Below are positions 1 through 8,250 of a stretch of 64,000 nucleotides of DNA, piece after piece. The notes under the pieces were generated by a model. It ran no database searches, was not told the origin of the DNA, and saw only the letters and a list, made by a program, of their open reading frames with translations. Location: assembly GCA_947387485.1 (NCBI GenBank), contig CANDNT010000015.1, positions 21,349 through 85,348 on the forward strand, given 5' to 3'. The translations under genes were made by a program, and so were the position numbers. This DNA is from Aquimarina rhabdastrellae (GTDB lineage Bacteria > Bacteroidota > Bacteroidia > Flavobacteriales > Flavobacteriaceae). Numbering within the stretch: position 1 is the stretch's first letter; each line of letters opens with the position of its first letter.

Positions 1-481
1 CGGAACATATCAAATTCTTTTAGCAACAGATCTTGCGGCAAGAGGAATAGACATACCAGAATTGCAATTTATTATCCATTATCAATTACCCATACATAAA
101 GAAGAATTTACTCATCGTAATGGACGCACAGCTAGAATGCATAAATCAGGAACAGCTTATGTATTACAGTGGGAAAATGAAAATGCACCAGAGTTTATTA
201 CATCAGCAGAAATTATAGAACCACAAGAAAATAAACCATTAAACCCATCACCATGGAAAACTCTTTTTATATCAGGAGGTAGAAAAGACAAAATATCAAA
301 AGGAGATATAGCTGGATTATTTTGTAAACAAGGAGGATTAGATAATGAGAGTTTAGGCATTATAGAACTTAAAAAAGACTGCGCTTTTGTAGCTGTGAAA
401 ACGACAGAAATATCTCAATTATTACAAAAAGTTGATAATAATAGACTTAAAAAGAAAAAAGTAAGAGTTAGAGAGATCTAG
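1..481 (+). CDS. DEAD-box RNA helicase, C-terminal part (DbpA-like)
   Basis: This is the 3' end of an ATP-dependent RNA helicase whose start lies outside the window. The open frame runs from base 2 and reads helicase motif V (ATDLAARGID) and then motif VI (HRNGRTARM), so the second RecA-like domain is present from its middle onward. The last ~75 residues (from about WKTLFISGGRKDKISKGDI to the end) fit a DbpA-type RNA-binding domain, which in that family recognises 23S rRNA during large-subunit assembly. An apparent start at base 62 is an internal TTG codon and not the real start. The protein ends in a basic run (RLKKKKVRVREI). A terminator-like hairpin follows. Assignment to the DEAD-box family is firm; DbpA orthology is inferred from the tail. 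Confidence 0.88.
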   Translation, partial: GTYQILLATDLAARGIDIPELQFIIHYQLPIHKEEFTHRNGRTARMHKSGTAYVLQWENENAPEFITSAEIIEPQENKPLNPSPWKTLFISGGRKDKISKGDIAGLFCKQGGLDNESLGIIELKKDCAFVAVKTTEISQLLQKVDNNRLKKKKVRVREI

Positions 482-511
482 AGAAATAAGATCTCAAGAT
501 GTTGATATTTA

Positions 512-541
512 GCGCTATTCCGTAAGAGTGGCACTTTTTTT
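512..541 (+). terminator. Terminator after the helicase gene
   Basis: GCGCTATTC pairs with GAGTGGCAC (two wobbles, one mismatch) around a 5-nt loop and is followed directly by a run of seven T. Confidence 0.55.
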
Positions 542-559
542 ATAGAAAAAAAACAACTC

Positions 560-618
560 TACATTTGTAGAATTAAAAAGTTTTGTTCTATATTTGTAGA
601 GTAAGATTTACAAATGTA
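560..618 (+). promoter_or_regulatory. BlaI/MecI-type operators overlapping the blaI promoter
   Basis: Three 10-bp sites fit the BlaI/MecI half-palindrome TACAnnTGTA: TACATTTGTA at 560-569 (perfect), TATATTTGTA at 589-598 (one mismatch) and TACAAATGTA at 609-618 (perfect). The middle site contains TATATTTG (589-596), which matches the Bacteroidota -7 element TAnnTTTG, and the first site supplies a TTG at 565-567, 21 bases upstream, as the -33 element. A repressor bound here would therefore cover both promoter elements. The third site ends 7 bases before the ATG of the repressor gene at 626, which indicates autoregulation. Confidence 0.8.
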
Positions 619-625
619 GAATACT

Positions 626-997
626 ATGCAATTATCAAAAGCCGAAGAACAGTTGATGAAATACCTCTGGAGACAAGAGAAAGCCTTTATGAAAGATCTA
701 TTAGAAGCTTATCCAGAGCCTAAACCCGCAACGACTACCATAGCCACATTGTTAAAAAGAATGGCAGATAAAGGATTTATCGCATACAATGTTTATGGTA
801 AATCGAGAGAATACTATCCGTTAGTTAAAAAGACAGATTATTTTTCAAAACATGTAAACGGATTGATTAAGAACTTCTTTAATAATTCTGCGTCACAATT
901 TGCTTCATTTTTTACATCAGAAACAAATTTAACAGAGATAGAGTTAGAAGAATTAAGAGCTATTGTAGATCAAGAACTTCAAAAGAAAAAGAAATGA
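626..997 (+). CDS. BlaI/MecI/CopY-family transcriptional repressor
   Basis: A 123-residue winged-helix repressor of the penicillinase-repressor family. The N-terminal half has the typical opening (LSKAEEQLMKYLW), a recognition-helix region (PATTTIATLLKRMADKGFI) and a wing (YGKSREYYPLV); the C-terminal half is the dimerising helix pair ending in EELRAIVDQELQKKKK. In this family the partner BlaR1/MecR1 protease triggers loss of repression. The stop codon overlaps the ATG of the downstream blaR1-type gene by 4 bases (ATGA), so the two are translationally coupled. Three operator-like sites upstream suggest autorepression. The inducing signal is unknown; there is no beta-lactamase in the neighbourhood. 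Confidence 0.93.
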   Translation: MQLSKAEEQLMKYLWRQEKAFMKDLLEAYPEPKPATTTIATLLKRMADKGFIAYNVYGKSREYYPLVKKTDYFSKHVNGLIKNFFNNSASQFASFFTSETNLTEIELEELRAIVDQELQKKKK

Positions 998-3033
998 TAC
1001 CATATCTCATAAAATCAACAATATGCATAGCTGTATTTTTAGGATTCTATAAGCTATTTCTAGAAAAAGAAAACATGCATAAAATCAAAAGGTTTTACTT
1101 ACTAGGAAGTTTGATTTTTGCAGGAATAATACCTCTTATAACTTTAACATATACAAAAATAGTAGAGATTCCAGTAACAGCACAAGAGGTAAGTCAGCAA
1201 ATAACACAAGATAACCCTTTAATAACACAAACAGTAATAAATGAAACACCATATTGGCACTATATATTATGGGGTATTTATGGAATAGGAGTGGTCGTGT
1301 TTTTATTTCGTTTTCTGTTGAATTTAAGGCGAATAAAAAATGAAGTTGATGCTAATGAGAAGGAAATTAAACCTTCACATACAAGAGTATTGTTATCAAA
1401 ACCAATAGTACCGCACTCATTTTGGAATTACATTTTTATACCCAAAAAGGCATATAAAACCCAACAAATACCAGAAGAAGTCCTATTGCATGAGCAAGCA
1501 CATGTAAAACAAAAACATACATTAGATATCGTATTACTTGAATTATTACAAATTATATTCTGGTTTAATCCTCTTTGGTACTTGATGAAAAAAGCGGTAA
1601 AACTCAATCATGAATTTCTCGCAGATCAAGAAGTTTTAGCACAAAAAATAGAAGTAAAGAAATATCAAAAATTACTTATAGAATATCCACAAGATTTTAA
1701 TTATACAGCATTATCGAGTGCAGTTAATTATTCATTAACAAAAAAACGTTTATATATGATGACAACACACTTTTCAAAAAAACGCACTGCTATAAAATTA
1801 GCAATGTTAATACCAGTGATTGGCTTTAGCGCATTAGCGTTTAATCATGGTATAGAAGCCAAAGAAGAATTCGTTTTCTTAAAAGAAAATATAGCAATAG
1901 AAGAACTAGATCAAGAAAAAAGAGCACATCAAATTATGATCTATGTTAAAGGAGAAAAAGAAATCTTTATTAATGGAAAATTAGCCAAAGGAAATATTAC
2001 AAAGCTGCTTAAAAAAGAAGCTGAAGTATATAGAAAAAAAGGAATAAAAAATGTAAAAGCTATAGTCTATGGCGAAAATGGTATAGATCATAAAAAAGCA
2101 GAAAAAACAGTAGCGACATACCTTAAAAAAGCTAATGTAGAATTATTACAATATAATGATTTAAGTACTGCACAAGTTGCAAGTTTACCAGATACACCAC
2201 CACCGCCGCCACCAGTTCCAGCTCAAGATCTTAAAGGAGATCTTGCACCGCCACCACCTCCAGCGCCTACTTTAAGAGATGTACTTACAGGAAAGGTAAG
2301 AGTAGTAAGAGATGGAGAAGAAATTCATGTAAAAGAAACTCGATTACACAAAGAACATCGTCATGAAGCACCAGAAGAAGCTGCTATAGAAACTGTAGAA
2401 GAAGTAGAAATTGTAGAAGATATAGCACCTATCGAAGAACATTATGAGATAGTAGAAATCGAAGAAGAACTAATTGAAGAAGCTATTGCAGATGCAGAAG
2501 CAGCAGCTCATAGAGCAGTAGAAGAAGCTATGCTGGTAAAAGAAAGACTTCATATCACTGAAGAACAAGCGAGAATTATAGCAGAAAGAGCTCAAGTTAA
2601 GGCTGAAGAAAGTGCTAGGAGAGCACTAGAGAGAGCAGAAGTTGCAAGAGTAAGAGCAGAAGAAAGGAGAGAAATAGCTGTTGAAAGAGCGAGAGAACAC
2701 CAAATAAGAGCACATGAGCAAGCAGAAAGAACTAGGGCACATCGAGTAAAAGCTCACGAACAAGCAGAAAGAGCCAGAATGATTGCTAGAGAAGAAATGG
2801 AAAAACAACGTGAGGTGATGAGAAAAGTGAGAGAAGAAATGCGAGAAGATCGAGAGCGTATACATAGAAAATATGAAAAAGAAAGAGAAGCGTTGCAAAA
2901 AGAACGAATGAAAGAAATGAAAAGAACTATGAAGAAAATGGAAAAGAAGGCACGTAGAGTAGAAAGAAAAGCAGAAAAGGAAGCCGAAAAAATGATGAAA
3001 GAGATAGAAGAACAAATGAAAAATAAGCATTAA
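994..3033 (+). CDS. BlaR1/MecR1-type M56 membrane metallopeptidase with long charged tail
   Basis: A 679-residue antirepressor-type protease. Membrane segments are visible near residues 4-22, 35-55, 84-106 and 268-285. The zinc motif HEQAH sits at residues 166-170 in the usual context (EEVLLHEQAHVKQKH), followed by FWFNPLWYL and NHEFLAD, as in M56 peptidases. Classical BlaR1 carries a C-terminal penicillin-binding sensor; here that is replaced by a short extracytoplasmic stretch, a proline-rich linker (PPPPPP near residue 400) and about 190 residues rich in Glu, Arg, Ala and His with internal repeats (RAHEQAER, KAHEQAER), which should form a long coiled coil. The gene overlaps the repressor gene upstream. 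Its signal is therefore probably not a beta-lactam. Family call is firm, function inferred. Confidence 0.88.
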   Translation: MIPYLIKSTICIAVFLGFYKLFLEKENMHKIKRFYLLGSLIFAGIIPLITLTYTKIVEIPVTAQEVSQQITQDNPLITQTVINETPYWHYILWGIYGIGVVVFLFRFLLNLRRIKNEVDANEKEIKPSHTRVLLSKPIVPHSFWNYIFIPKKAYKTQQIPEEVLLHEQAHVKQKHTLDIVLLELLQIIFWFNPLWYLMKKAVKLNHEFLADQEVLAQKIEVKKYQKLLIEYPQDFNYTALSSAVNYSLTKKRLYMMTTHFSKKRTAIKLAMLIPVIGFSALAFNHGIEAKEEFVFLKENIAIEELDQEKRAHQIMIYVKGEKEIFINGKLAKGNITKLLKKEAEVYRKKGIKNVKAIVYGENGIDHKKAEKTVATYLKKANVELLQYNDLSTAQVASLPDTPPPPPPVPAQDLKGDLAPPPPPAPTLRDVLTGKVRVVRDGEEIHVKETRLHKEHRHEAPEEAAIETVEEVEIVEDIAPIEEHYEIVEIEEELIEEAIADAEAAAHRAVEEAMLVKERLHITEEQARIIAERAQVKAEESARRALERAEVARVRAEERREIAVERAREHQIRAHEQAERTRAHRVKAHEQAERARMIAREEMEKQREVMRKVREEMREDRERIHRKYEKEREALQKERMKEMKRTMKKMEKKARRVERKAEKEAEKMMKEIEEQMKNKH

Positions 3034-3062
3034 TTAGCAACGATAAAATATAGTACAAAAAG

Positions 3063-3099
3063 AAAACCTATAATAGACAAATGTTTGTTATAGGTTTTT
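3063..3099 (+). terminator. Terminator after the blaR1-type gene
   Basis: AACCTATAA (3065-3073) pairs with TTATAGGTT (3088-3096), with additional inner pairing and a T-run immediately after. Confidence 0.75.
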
Positions 3100-3215
3100 G
3101 AATTTCATGTAGAGAATAAAAAGTAATAGTGTTTCTTAAAGAGAAAAAAATAATGTAACAAAAAAGAAAAGCTTACGTTTTATAAATACTAAAGGGAATA
3201 AAAACAAGGGAGAAC

Positions 3216-4316
3216 ATGCTTAAACGATTTTTTATATTATGCTCTGGAGCAGATAAAGAACTTATTGCTCAAAGCTCAAATGGAGAACAAAATAAATATG
3301 CAGGAATAGGAGGAACTATATTCTTTACTGCTATGATGGCAACTATAGCAGCATCATATGCGCTATATACAGTATTTGATAATTATTATACGGCAATTTT
3401 TTTCGGACTTATTTGGGGATTATTGATTTTTAACTTAGATCGTTTTATAGTAGCAACGATAAAGAAAAAAGATCAGCGATATAAAGAGGTATTGCAAGCA
3501 TTACCAAGATTGGTTTTAGCAGTAATTATAGCAATTGTAATTTCTAAACCACTTGAGTTAAAAATATTTGAAAAAGAGATCGATAGAGTCTTATTAGAAG
3601 AGAAGAACGATTATACATTAGCGAATAAAGAACAAATAGCAACGCAATATTCACCAGAACTTACTACCATAGATAGTGGGATTTCAAATCTTAAAAAAGA
3701 AATTCAGGAAAAAGAAACCGAAGTTAATGCACTATACCTAACTTATATCGCAGAAGCTGAAGGAACATCTGGAACAAAAAAGTTAGGAAAAGGACCAGTA
3801 TATAAAGAAAAAAGAGAAAAACACGATGCTGCACAAGCAGAATTAATGGCTTTAAAAAAAATAAATACAGAAAAAATAGCATTATTAGAAAAAGAGAAAT
3901 TGGCATTAACTGAGCGATTTGAAGAACAGCTTAGTACCTCTCAACCTATCATAGATAACTTTGATGGTTTAATGGCAAGGATTAATGCATTAGACAAATT
4001 ACCGTGGTTGCCATCCTTTTTTATTTTCTTATTATTCTTAGCCATAGAAACAGCTCCAATTTTATCAAAACTAATGTCTCCTAAAGGAGAATATGATTAT
4101 CGATTAGAAACTCAAGAGGAGGAAATAAAAAGTTGGACAAAGCAACAAAAAACACAAAGAGATATAGTTGTAGAAACCGATCATATCATAAATGATAAAG
4201 TATATCAAGATATGGCCGAAGAGGAAGAATTGTATGCTTATAAAAAGAAAGTCGCTAGAGAATTAATGCAAAAGCAACAAGACGCATTTTATAAAAGGCA
4301 AACAGATATTTTATAA
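3216..4316 (+). CDS. DUF4407 domain membrane protein
   Basis: A 366-residue protein matching the DUF4407 family, of unknown function. Two membrane segments lie close together near residues 28-75 (GIGGTIFFTAMMATIAAS and IFFGLIWGLLIFNLD), a third near 92-110 (RLVLAVIIAIVISKP), then a ~150-residue soluble coiled-coil region (about 115-255; many Glu/Lys/Leu heptads) and a fourth segment near 262-285 (FFIFLLFLAIETAPILSKL). The C-terminal ~80 residues are charged and probably cytoplasmic. The conserved start RFFILCSGAD and the motif FNLDRFIVA are typical of the family. It stands alone between terminators. No function is claimed. Confidence 0.85.
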   Translation: MLKRFFILCSGADKELIAQSSNGEQNKYAGIGGTIFFTAMMATIAASYALYTVFDNYYTAIFFGLIWGLLIFNLDRFIVATIKKKDQRYKEVLQALPRLVLAVIIAIVISKPLELKIFEKEIDRVLLEEKNDYTLANKEQIATQYSPELTTIDSGISNLKKEIQEKETEVNALYLTYIAEAEGTSGTKKLGKGPVYKEKREKHDAAQAELMALKKINTEKIALLEKEKLALTERFEEQLSTSQPIIDNFDGLMARINALDKLPWLPSFFIFLLFLAIETAPILSKLMSPKGEYDYRLETQEEEIKSWTKQQKTQRDIVVETDHIINDKVYQDMAEEEELYAYKKKVARELMQKQQDAFYKRQTDIL

Positions 4317-4332
4317 AAATAGAAGAAACAAT

Positions 4333-4360
4333 AAAGCTGCACGAATATAAGTGCAGCTTT
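4333..4360 (+). terminator. Hairpin between convergent genes
   Basis: AAAGCTGCAC and GTGCAGCTTT form a 10-bp perfect stem with an 8-nt loop between the convergent DUF4407 and adenine deaminase genes. There is only a short T-run on either side, so it is probably a shared bidirectional terminator. Confidence 0.6.
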
Positions 4361-4395
4361 ACTGTTATGGTTTATAATATAAGATTAAAAATACG

Positions 4396-6018
4396 CTATT
4401 TTACTTCGACAGAAGTAAATTTAAATGTACCTCCATCAAATAACCCTTTGTCACTTAACTTTAAAGCAGGAATGACCAGAAGCGCCATAAAAGATAAAGT
4501 CATATAAGGAGCACGTAGTTTGCTTCCCATTGTTTTAGCCATAGTATCTAATTGCGCATACGCTTCACCAATAATAGCCCCAGGTTGATCGCTCATTATA
4601 CCTGCTACAGGTAATGCAACAACTTTTTCTTCATGAGCATTGACAGCACAGATCCCGCCTTTATTTTCTATTAACAAATTAACAGCGCGACAAATAGTTT
4701 CATCAGTTGTTCCTACAGCAATGATATTGTGAGAATCATGCCCTACAGACGATGCAATAGCACCTTCTTTAAGACCGAAATTTTTAATGAAAGCAATAGA
4801 AGGATCCTGATTTTCATAACGATTAACAACAGTCATTTTAAGAACATCATTATCAACGTTAGAAACCAGGTTACCATCAATAATCAAACTATCAGTTTCA
4901 ATTTCGTTAGTAACTAATTCTCCATCTAGAGCTTCAATTACACGAATGCGCTCTGCGGCAGAATGAAATTCAAAATCAGAGACTACCTTTTTATCCGTAT
5001 TAAAATTATTTAAGCACTCAAAAGGAACCGAATCAATTTTTGATATACCTTTTTCTGCAACTAATTCCCCATTGATGTATGTAGCTAAACATTTAAAATT
5101 CACTAAATCTTCTAAAATGATAAAATCTGCAGGATCACCATTTTGTAATAAACCCACATCAAGATTATAATGTTGTACAGGGTTTATACAAGCTGCTAGA
5201 AGTACCTTAAAGATGTCAATACCTTTAGCAACAGCTCTTGCACATAACTTATTAATATGATCGATCAATAAATCATCAGGATGTTTATCATCAGAACAAA
5301 ACATCATGTTTTCATAATGATCTGGTAAAAGATCGATAAGAGCTTCAAAATTTTTGGCAGCACTACCTTCTCTTATGATAACTTTCATTCCTTTTTGTAA
5401 CTTTTCTAAAGCTTCATCATATGTAAAACATTCATGATCTGTAGACATACCAGCAGCAATATAGGTAGTGATATCATCACCACGTAATCCAGGTGCATGC
5501 CCATCTATAGGTTTATTATAATGTTTTGCCCATTCAATTTTTTTCATGACTTCTTCATCCTTAAAGAGAACTCCAGGATAATTCATCATTTCGGCAAGAT
5601 ATTTAATATCAGGATTAGCTAATAAAGCTTTAATATCATTAGAATTAATGATAGCCCCAGCACTTTCAAATGATGTAGCAGGAACACAAGAAGGAGCTCC
5701 AAAATTAAACTTAAAAGGAACTTTCTTACCATTATCAATCATAAATTCGACACCAGGAACCCCTAAGACATTAGCTATTTCATGAGGATCAGAAACAGTA
5801 GCAACTGTACCGTGTAAAACTGCGAGTTTCGCAAATTCAGAAGGTACAAGCATTGAACTTTCTATATGAATATGAGCATCGACAAAACCGGGTAAAATAT
5901 ATTGTTGTATGTCATGTTCTTTCGGAATAATAGAAGTGATGATTCCGTTAATAACAGTCACTTCTCCACTATAGATATTCTTATTTTGAATATCGACAAT
6001 TTGACCTTGTATTTTCAT
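4396..6018 (-). CDS. ade: Adenine deaminase
   Basis: A 540-residue amidohydrolase of the Ade type, which hydrolyses adenine to hypoxanthine and ammonia in purine salvage. The metal-binding opening DAHIHIESSML is near residue 48, followed by HGTVATVSDPHEIANVLG, GHAPGLRGDD, TDHECFTYDEA and the late motif CSDDKHPDDLL, all in the order expected for adenine deaminases. The C-terminal domain carries FGLKEGAIASSVGHDSHNI and NAHEEKVVALPVAGIMSD, the usual second half of the family. Length matches bacterial Ade (around 550-600). It is transcribed alone on the minus strand and ends at a hairpin shared with the convergent gene. Confidence is high for the family and substrate. Confidence 0.95.
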   Translation of the reverse strand: MKIQGQIVDIQNKNIYSGEVTVINGIITSIIPKEHDIQQYILPGFVDAHIHIESSMLVPSEFAKLAVLHGTVATVSDPHEIANVLGVPGVEFMIDNGKKVPFKFNFGAPSCVPATSFESAGAIINSNDIKALLANPDIKYLAEMMNYPGVLFKDEEVMKKIEWAKHYNKPIDGHAPGLRGDDITTYIAAGMSTDHECFTYDEALEKLQKGMKVIIREGSAAKNFEALIDLLPDHYENMMFCSDDKHPDDLLIDHINKLCARAVAKGIDIFKVLLAACINPVQHYNLDVGLLQNGDPADFIILEDLVNFKCLATYINGELVAEKGISKIDSVPFECLNNFNTDKKVVSDFEFHSAAERIRVIEALDGELVTNEIETDSLIIDGNLVSNVDNDVLKMTVVNRYENQDPSIAFIKNFGLKEGAIASSVGHDSHNIIAVGTTDETICRAVNLLIENKGGICAVNAHEEKVVALPVAGIMSDQPGAIIGEAYAQLDTMAKTMGSKLRAPYMTLSFMALLVIPALKLSDKGLFDGGTFKFTSVEVK

Positions 6019-6044
6019 AAGGTAAAATTAAGGAGAAATAGGAT

Positions 6045-6075
6045 AAAAAAAGAGGTTATTGTTAACAATAACCTC
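6045..6075 (-). terminator. Terminator of the first GG-leader peptide gene
   Basis: A perfect 24-base palindrome at 6052-6075 (arms GAGGTTATTGTT / AACAATAACCTC) lies just past the stop of the minus-strand peptide gene and is followed on that strand by a T-run (bases 6051-6045). Confidence 0.75.
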
Positions 6076-6097
6076 AAAAAATAAGAAAGAATATTTT

Positions 6098-6295
6098 TTA
6101 AATATTGTAATAACCTCCATGACCATCACAAACACCAGGACAATGAGAAGGCCCACAATCAGTGCCTCTAGGGGCAGTACGACATACAACATCACAAGAA
6201 CGTGGTATTAATACAGGTACACCTCCCATAAATTCTTTTTGATCATTTTTTGATAATTCTTGAACACCAGATACATTTAGAATGTTTTTTAACAT
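6098..6295 (-). CDS. GG-leader cysteine-containing small peptide
   Basis: A 65-residue precursor. I chose the ATG at 6295 rather than the longer frame from 6349 because the sequence from here (MLKNILNVSGVQELSKNDQ, then KEFMGG) is the leader type found in the other small peptides of this window: a short basic-hydrophobic start, L/V-SK-x-(D/E)Q, and a double-glycine end. Cleavage after GG would release a ~40-residue core with five cysteines (CDVVC, DCGPSHC, GVC) and a Gly/Tyr-rich tail. In other bacteria such leaders are cut and exported by peptidase-containing ABC transporters; none is encoded nearby. It could be a bacteriocin-like or signalling peptide. A strong palindromic terminator follows. 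Function unproven. Confidence 0.75.
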   Translation of the reverse strand: MLKNILNVSGVQELSKNDQKEFMGGVPVLIPRSCDVVCRTAPRGTDCGPSHCPGVCDGHGGYYNI

Positions 6296-6414
6296 AATTG
6301 AAAATTTTAGATTTGTATGATTGTTAATTAATTGTTTATGAGGTTTCAAGATAGTGAAAGTAGTATTAAACCGTATATGGTAAAAACATACATTTTTTAT
6401 TGTAAATACGTTGT

Positions 6415-6657
6415 TTATTGAAGCTGGAAGAATTCTATTGAAAAGTGAAGTAAAAAATAATAGAGGAAGAGAAAAAAAAGAGTTGTATAATAAATGATTT
6501 TGATAAATAAATTCTTTTGAAGAATGTGTATTTTATAAAATAAAAAAGATCTAAATATTAAATGTATTAATATAGAAAGAAGTCCAATAGGTAAAATGAT
6601 AAAAAGAAAGAACAAAAGTAAAATTGCAGGAAAAGAACTTGGACCGGGCAAAAACAT
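6415..6657 (-). CDS. Possible small hydrophobic membrane protein
   Basis: An 80-residue open frame made almost wholly of Leu, Ile, Phe and Tyr. It would form one membrane helix near residues 10-35 (AILLLFFLFIILPIGLLSI), a short basic segment (FRSFLFYKIHILQKN) and a second helix near 52-72. The frame starts right after the terminator of the upstream lipoprotein gene and fills an otherwise empty 445-base gap. I recognise no family. AT-rich DNA readily gives such hydrophobic frames by chance, so this is tentative. Confidence 0.35.
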   Translation of the reverse strand: MFLPGPSSFPAILLLFFLFIILPIGLLSILIHLIFRSFLFYKIHILQKNLFIKIIYYTTLFFLFLYYFLLHFSIEFFQLQ

Positions 6658-6671
6658 ATAATCTAATTGAT

Positions 6672-6720
6672 GATGAAAAAATAATGACTACTTCTTTATA
6701 TTTGAAGAAGCAGTCATTAT
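6672..6720 (-). terminator. Terminator of the S28/S37-like peptidase gene
   Basis: ATAATGACT-A-CTTCTT (6681-6696) pairs with AAGAAG-C-AGTCATTAT (6705-6720) with one internal mismatch. On the minus strand the stem is followed by TTTTTTC. Confidence 0.7.
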
Positions 6721-6740
6721 TTAATGATTAAAATAGGATA

Positions 6741-8030
6741 TTAATTTTTTAGCCAATTTTCTAGAGTATTCATGATTTTTTGTTGATCAGCTTCAGGAAA
6801 ATCTTTAATTCGTGTACTATGAGAACCTTTAGGTAAGACCATCATTAAAGCATCAAGATGAGGTTGAGGAGAAGGTCTACATGAAGCCCAAGTGTCGTAT
6901 TCACCATAAATATATAGAATTTGATTACCTTTTTGCTCAGCATAATTACGAACCTTTTTGATATAGTTAGGATTATAAGTAAGGTCAACACCTTTTGGCG
7001 CAAAACGTAAATTAGAACTACTTTTTACAGCTTTTAGTAAATCTTTTACAGGAGTAAAATCAAATCCATAATAACCTAATTCTCGAGCATGTTGATAAAA
7101 AGAAGGAAGATAGCGATGATATGATGCATCACTATAAAAACTAATACCTACTACCTTATTTATATAATCAAATAAAACTTTTGGAGTAGCAGAAGCTTCT
7201 GGTATTTCTTCACATTTTTCACCCCATTGCCAGAATGAAAAAGAGAATTCTAAAGCAGCATATTCTAGTGCTTCTTCCATAGAAACTTCTGTAAAAGACA
7301 ATTGTTTTTCGGTAACATGTTTTTTGATCTCAGATAATAGTGCAATTCTGTTCTCTAATAAAGCACGTTGAAAAGCCTTTATCTTATCACGACATTCTTG
7401 AGTTCCTACAGTATTGATATGGGTGGTTGTTCTCGGATCTTCTTGAGTATTAATTAATGGGGCTACATAAGGCACAGCGATATCAATATCTTTTGGATAT
7501 TTTGATTTATAAATAAGGACAGTTTCACCACCCTTACTAATACCTGTAGAAATAAACTTTCCAGAATAAAGTAACTTTAATTTTTTGATGATTTGATGAT
7601 AATCTTCGATAGCTTGATCATTAGTTAAATAGTTCCAAGGAATAGGAGTCGGACGTGATTTTCCATAAAAACGATATTCAACCTGTACTTGATTAGCCGA
7701 TAATCTAGAGCTTAATTCATACGTTTGAGGTCGAGCGCTATAACCTTCGGTAATAAAAACAGTAGGTTTTTGATAACCACTATGAGAAATATAGATATAA
7801 TGATCAAAATGACCAGCTTTTGGATTATGATGATCTAAAGGTTGTGAAAGTATTACTTGGTAAGAATCAGTAAAGTGATCTTTGATTGTTATCTCACTAA
7901 TTTTAGCATTAGGAAATAAAGTTGATAATTGTTGTTTAAAAGATAAACCTTCAAACTGAATTCTTTTTGAAGCACAAGAAGAGAAAACTAAAAAAATAAA
8001 TAAGAGTGATAATGAGGATATAGATTTCAT
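6741..8030 (-). CDS. S28/S37-like serine peptidase lipoprotein
   Basis: A 429-residue secreted hydrolase. The N-terminus is a lipoprotein signal (LLFIFLVFSSCAS; lipid-carrying Cys at 19). The alpha/beta-hydrolase nucleophile motif GISKGG puts Ser at 165, and a late Asp (YGEYDTW, D379) and His (KGSHSTR, H404) complete a plausible triad. The motifs QPLDHHNP, FITEGYSARP and VEYRFYGKSRP are those of the S28/S37 group (Pro-X carboxypeptidase and PS-10 tripeptidyl aminopeptidase relatives), which release short peptides from the ends of polypeptides. The predicted place is the cell envelope. It is monocistronic with its own terminator. Exact specificity cannot be read from sequence. Confidence 0.82.
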   Translation of the reverse strand: MKSISSLSLLFIFLVFSSCASKRIQFEGLSFKQQLSTLFPNAKISEITIKDHFTDSYQVILSQPLDHHNPKAGHFDHYIYISHSGYQKPTVFITEGYSARPQTYELSSRLSANQVQVEYRFYGKSRPTPIPWNYLTNDQAIEDYHQIIKKLKLLYSGKFISTGISKGGETVLIYKSKYPKDIDIAVPYVAPLINTQEDPRTTTHINTVGTQECRDKIKAFQRALLENRIALLSEIKKHVTEKQLSFTEVSMEEALEYAALEFSFSFWQWGEKCEEIPEASATPKVLFDYINKVVGISFYSDASYHRYLPSFYQHARELGYYGFDFTPVKDLLKAVKSSSNLRFAPKGVDLTYNPNYIKKVRNYAEQKGNQILYIYGEYDTWASCRPSPQPHLDALMMVLPKGSHSTRIKDFPEADQQKIMNTLENWLKN

Positions 8031-8250
8031 AAAATCGCAAGCATAAAATTAATAAGGGAATATCTGAAAAATTGAGAAATAGGGAAAGCTTAATGTGATA
8101 TAAAATTATCCATATGTAATATGATTTTATTTAAATGAGATTAAAATCGGTTTAAAAAAAGCAAAACTTATATTTTTATAAAGAAAAGGCGATAATATTT
8201 TCTCGTATTAGCGATAAACATTATTACCATTAAAAAGAGATAATATAATT

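Noticed and set aside
2626..3030. 134-residue minus-strand frame, rich in Phe, Ser and His
   Set aside because: It is the complement of the Glu/Arg/Lys-rich repeats of the blaR1-type gene; low-complexity codons leave the other strand open.
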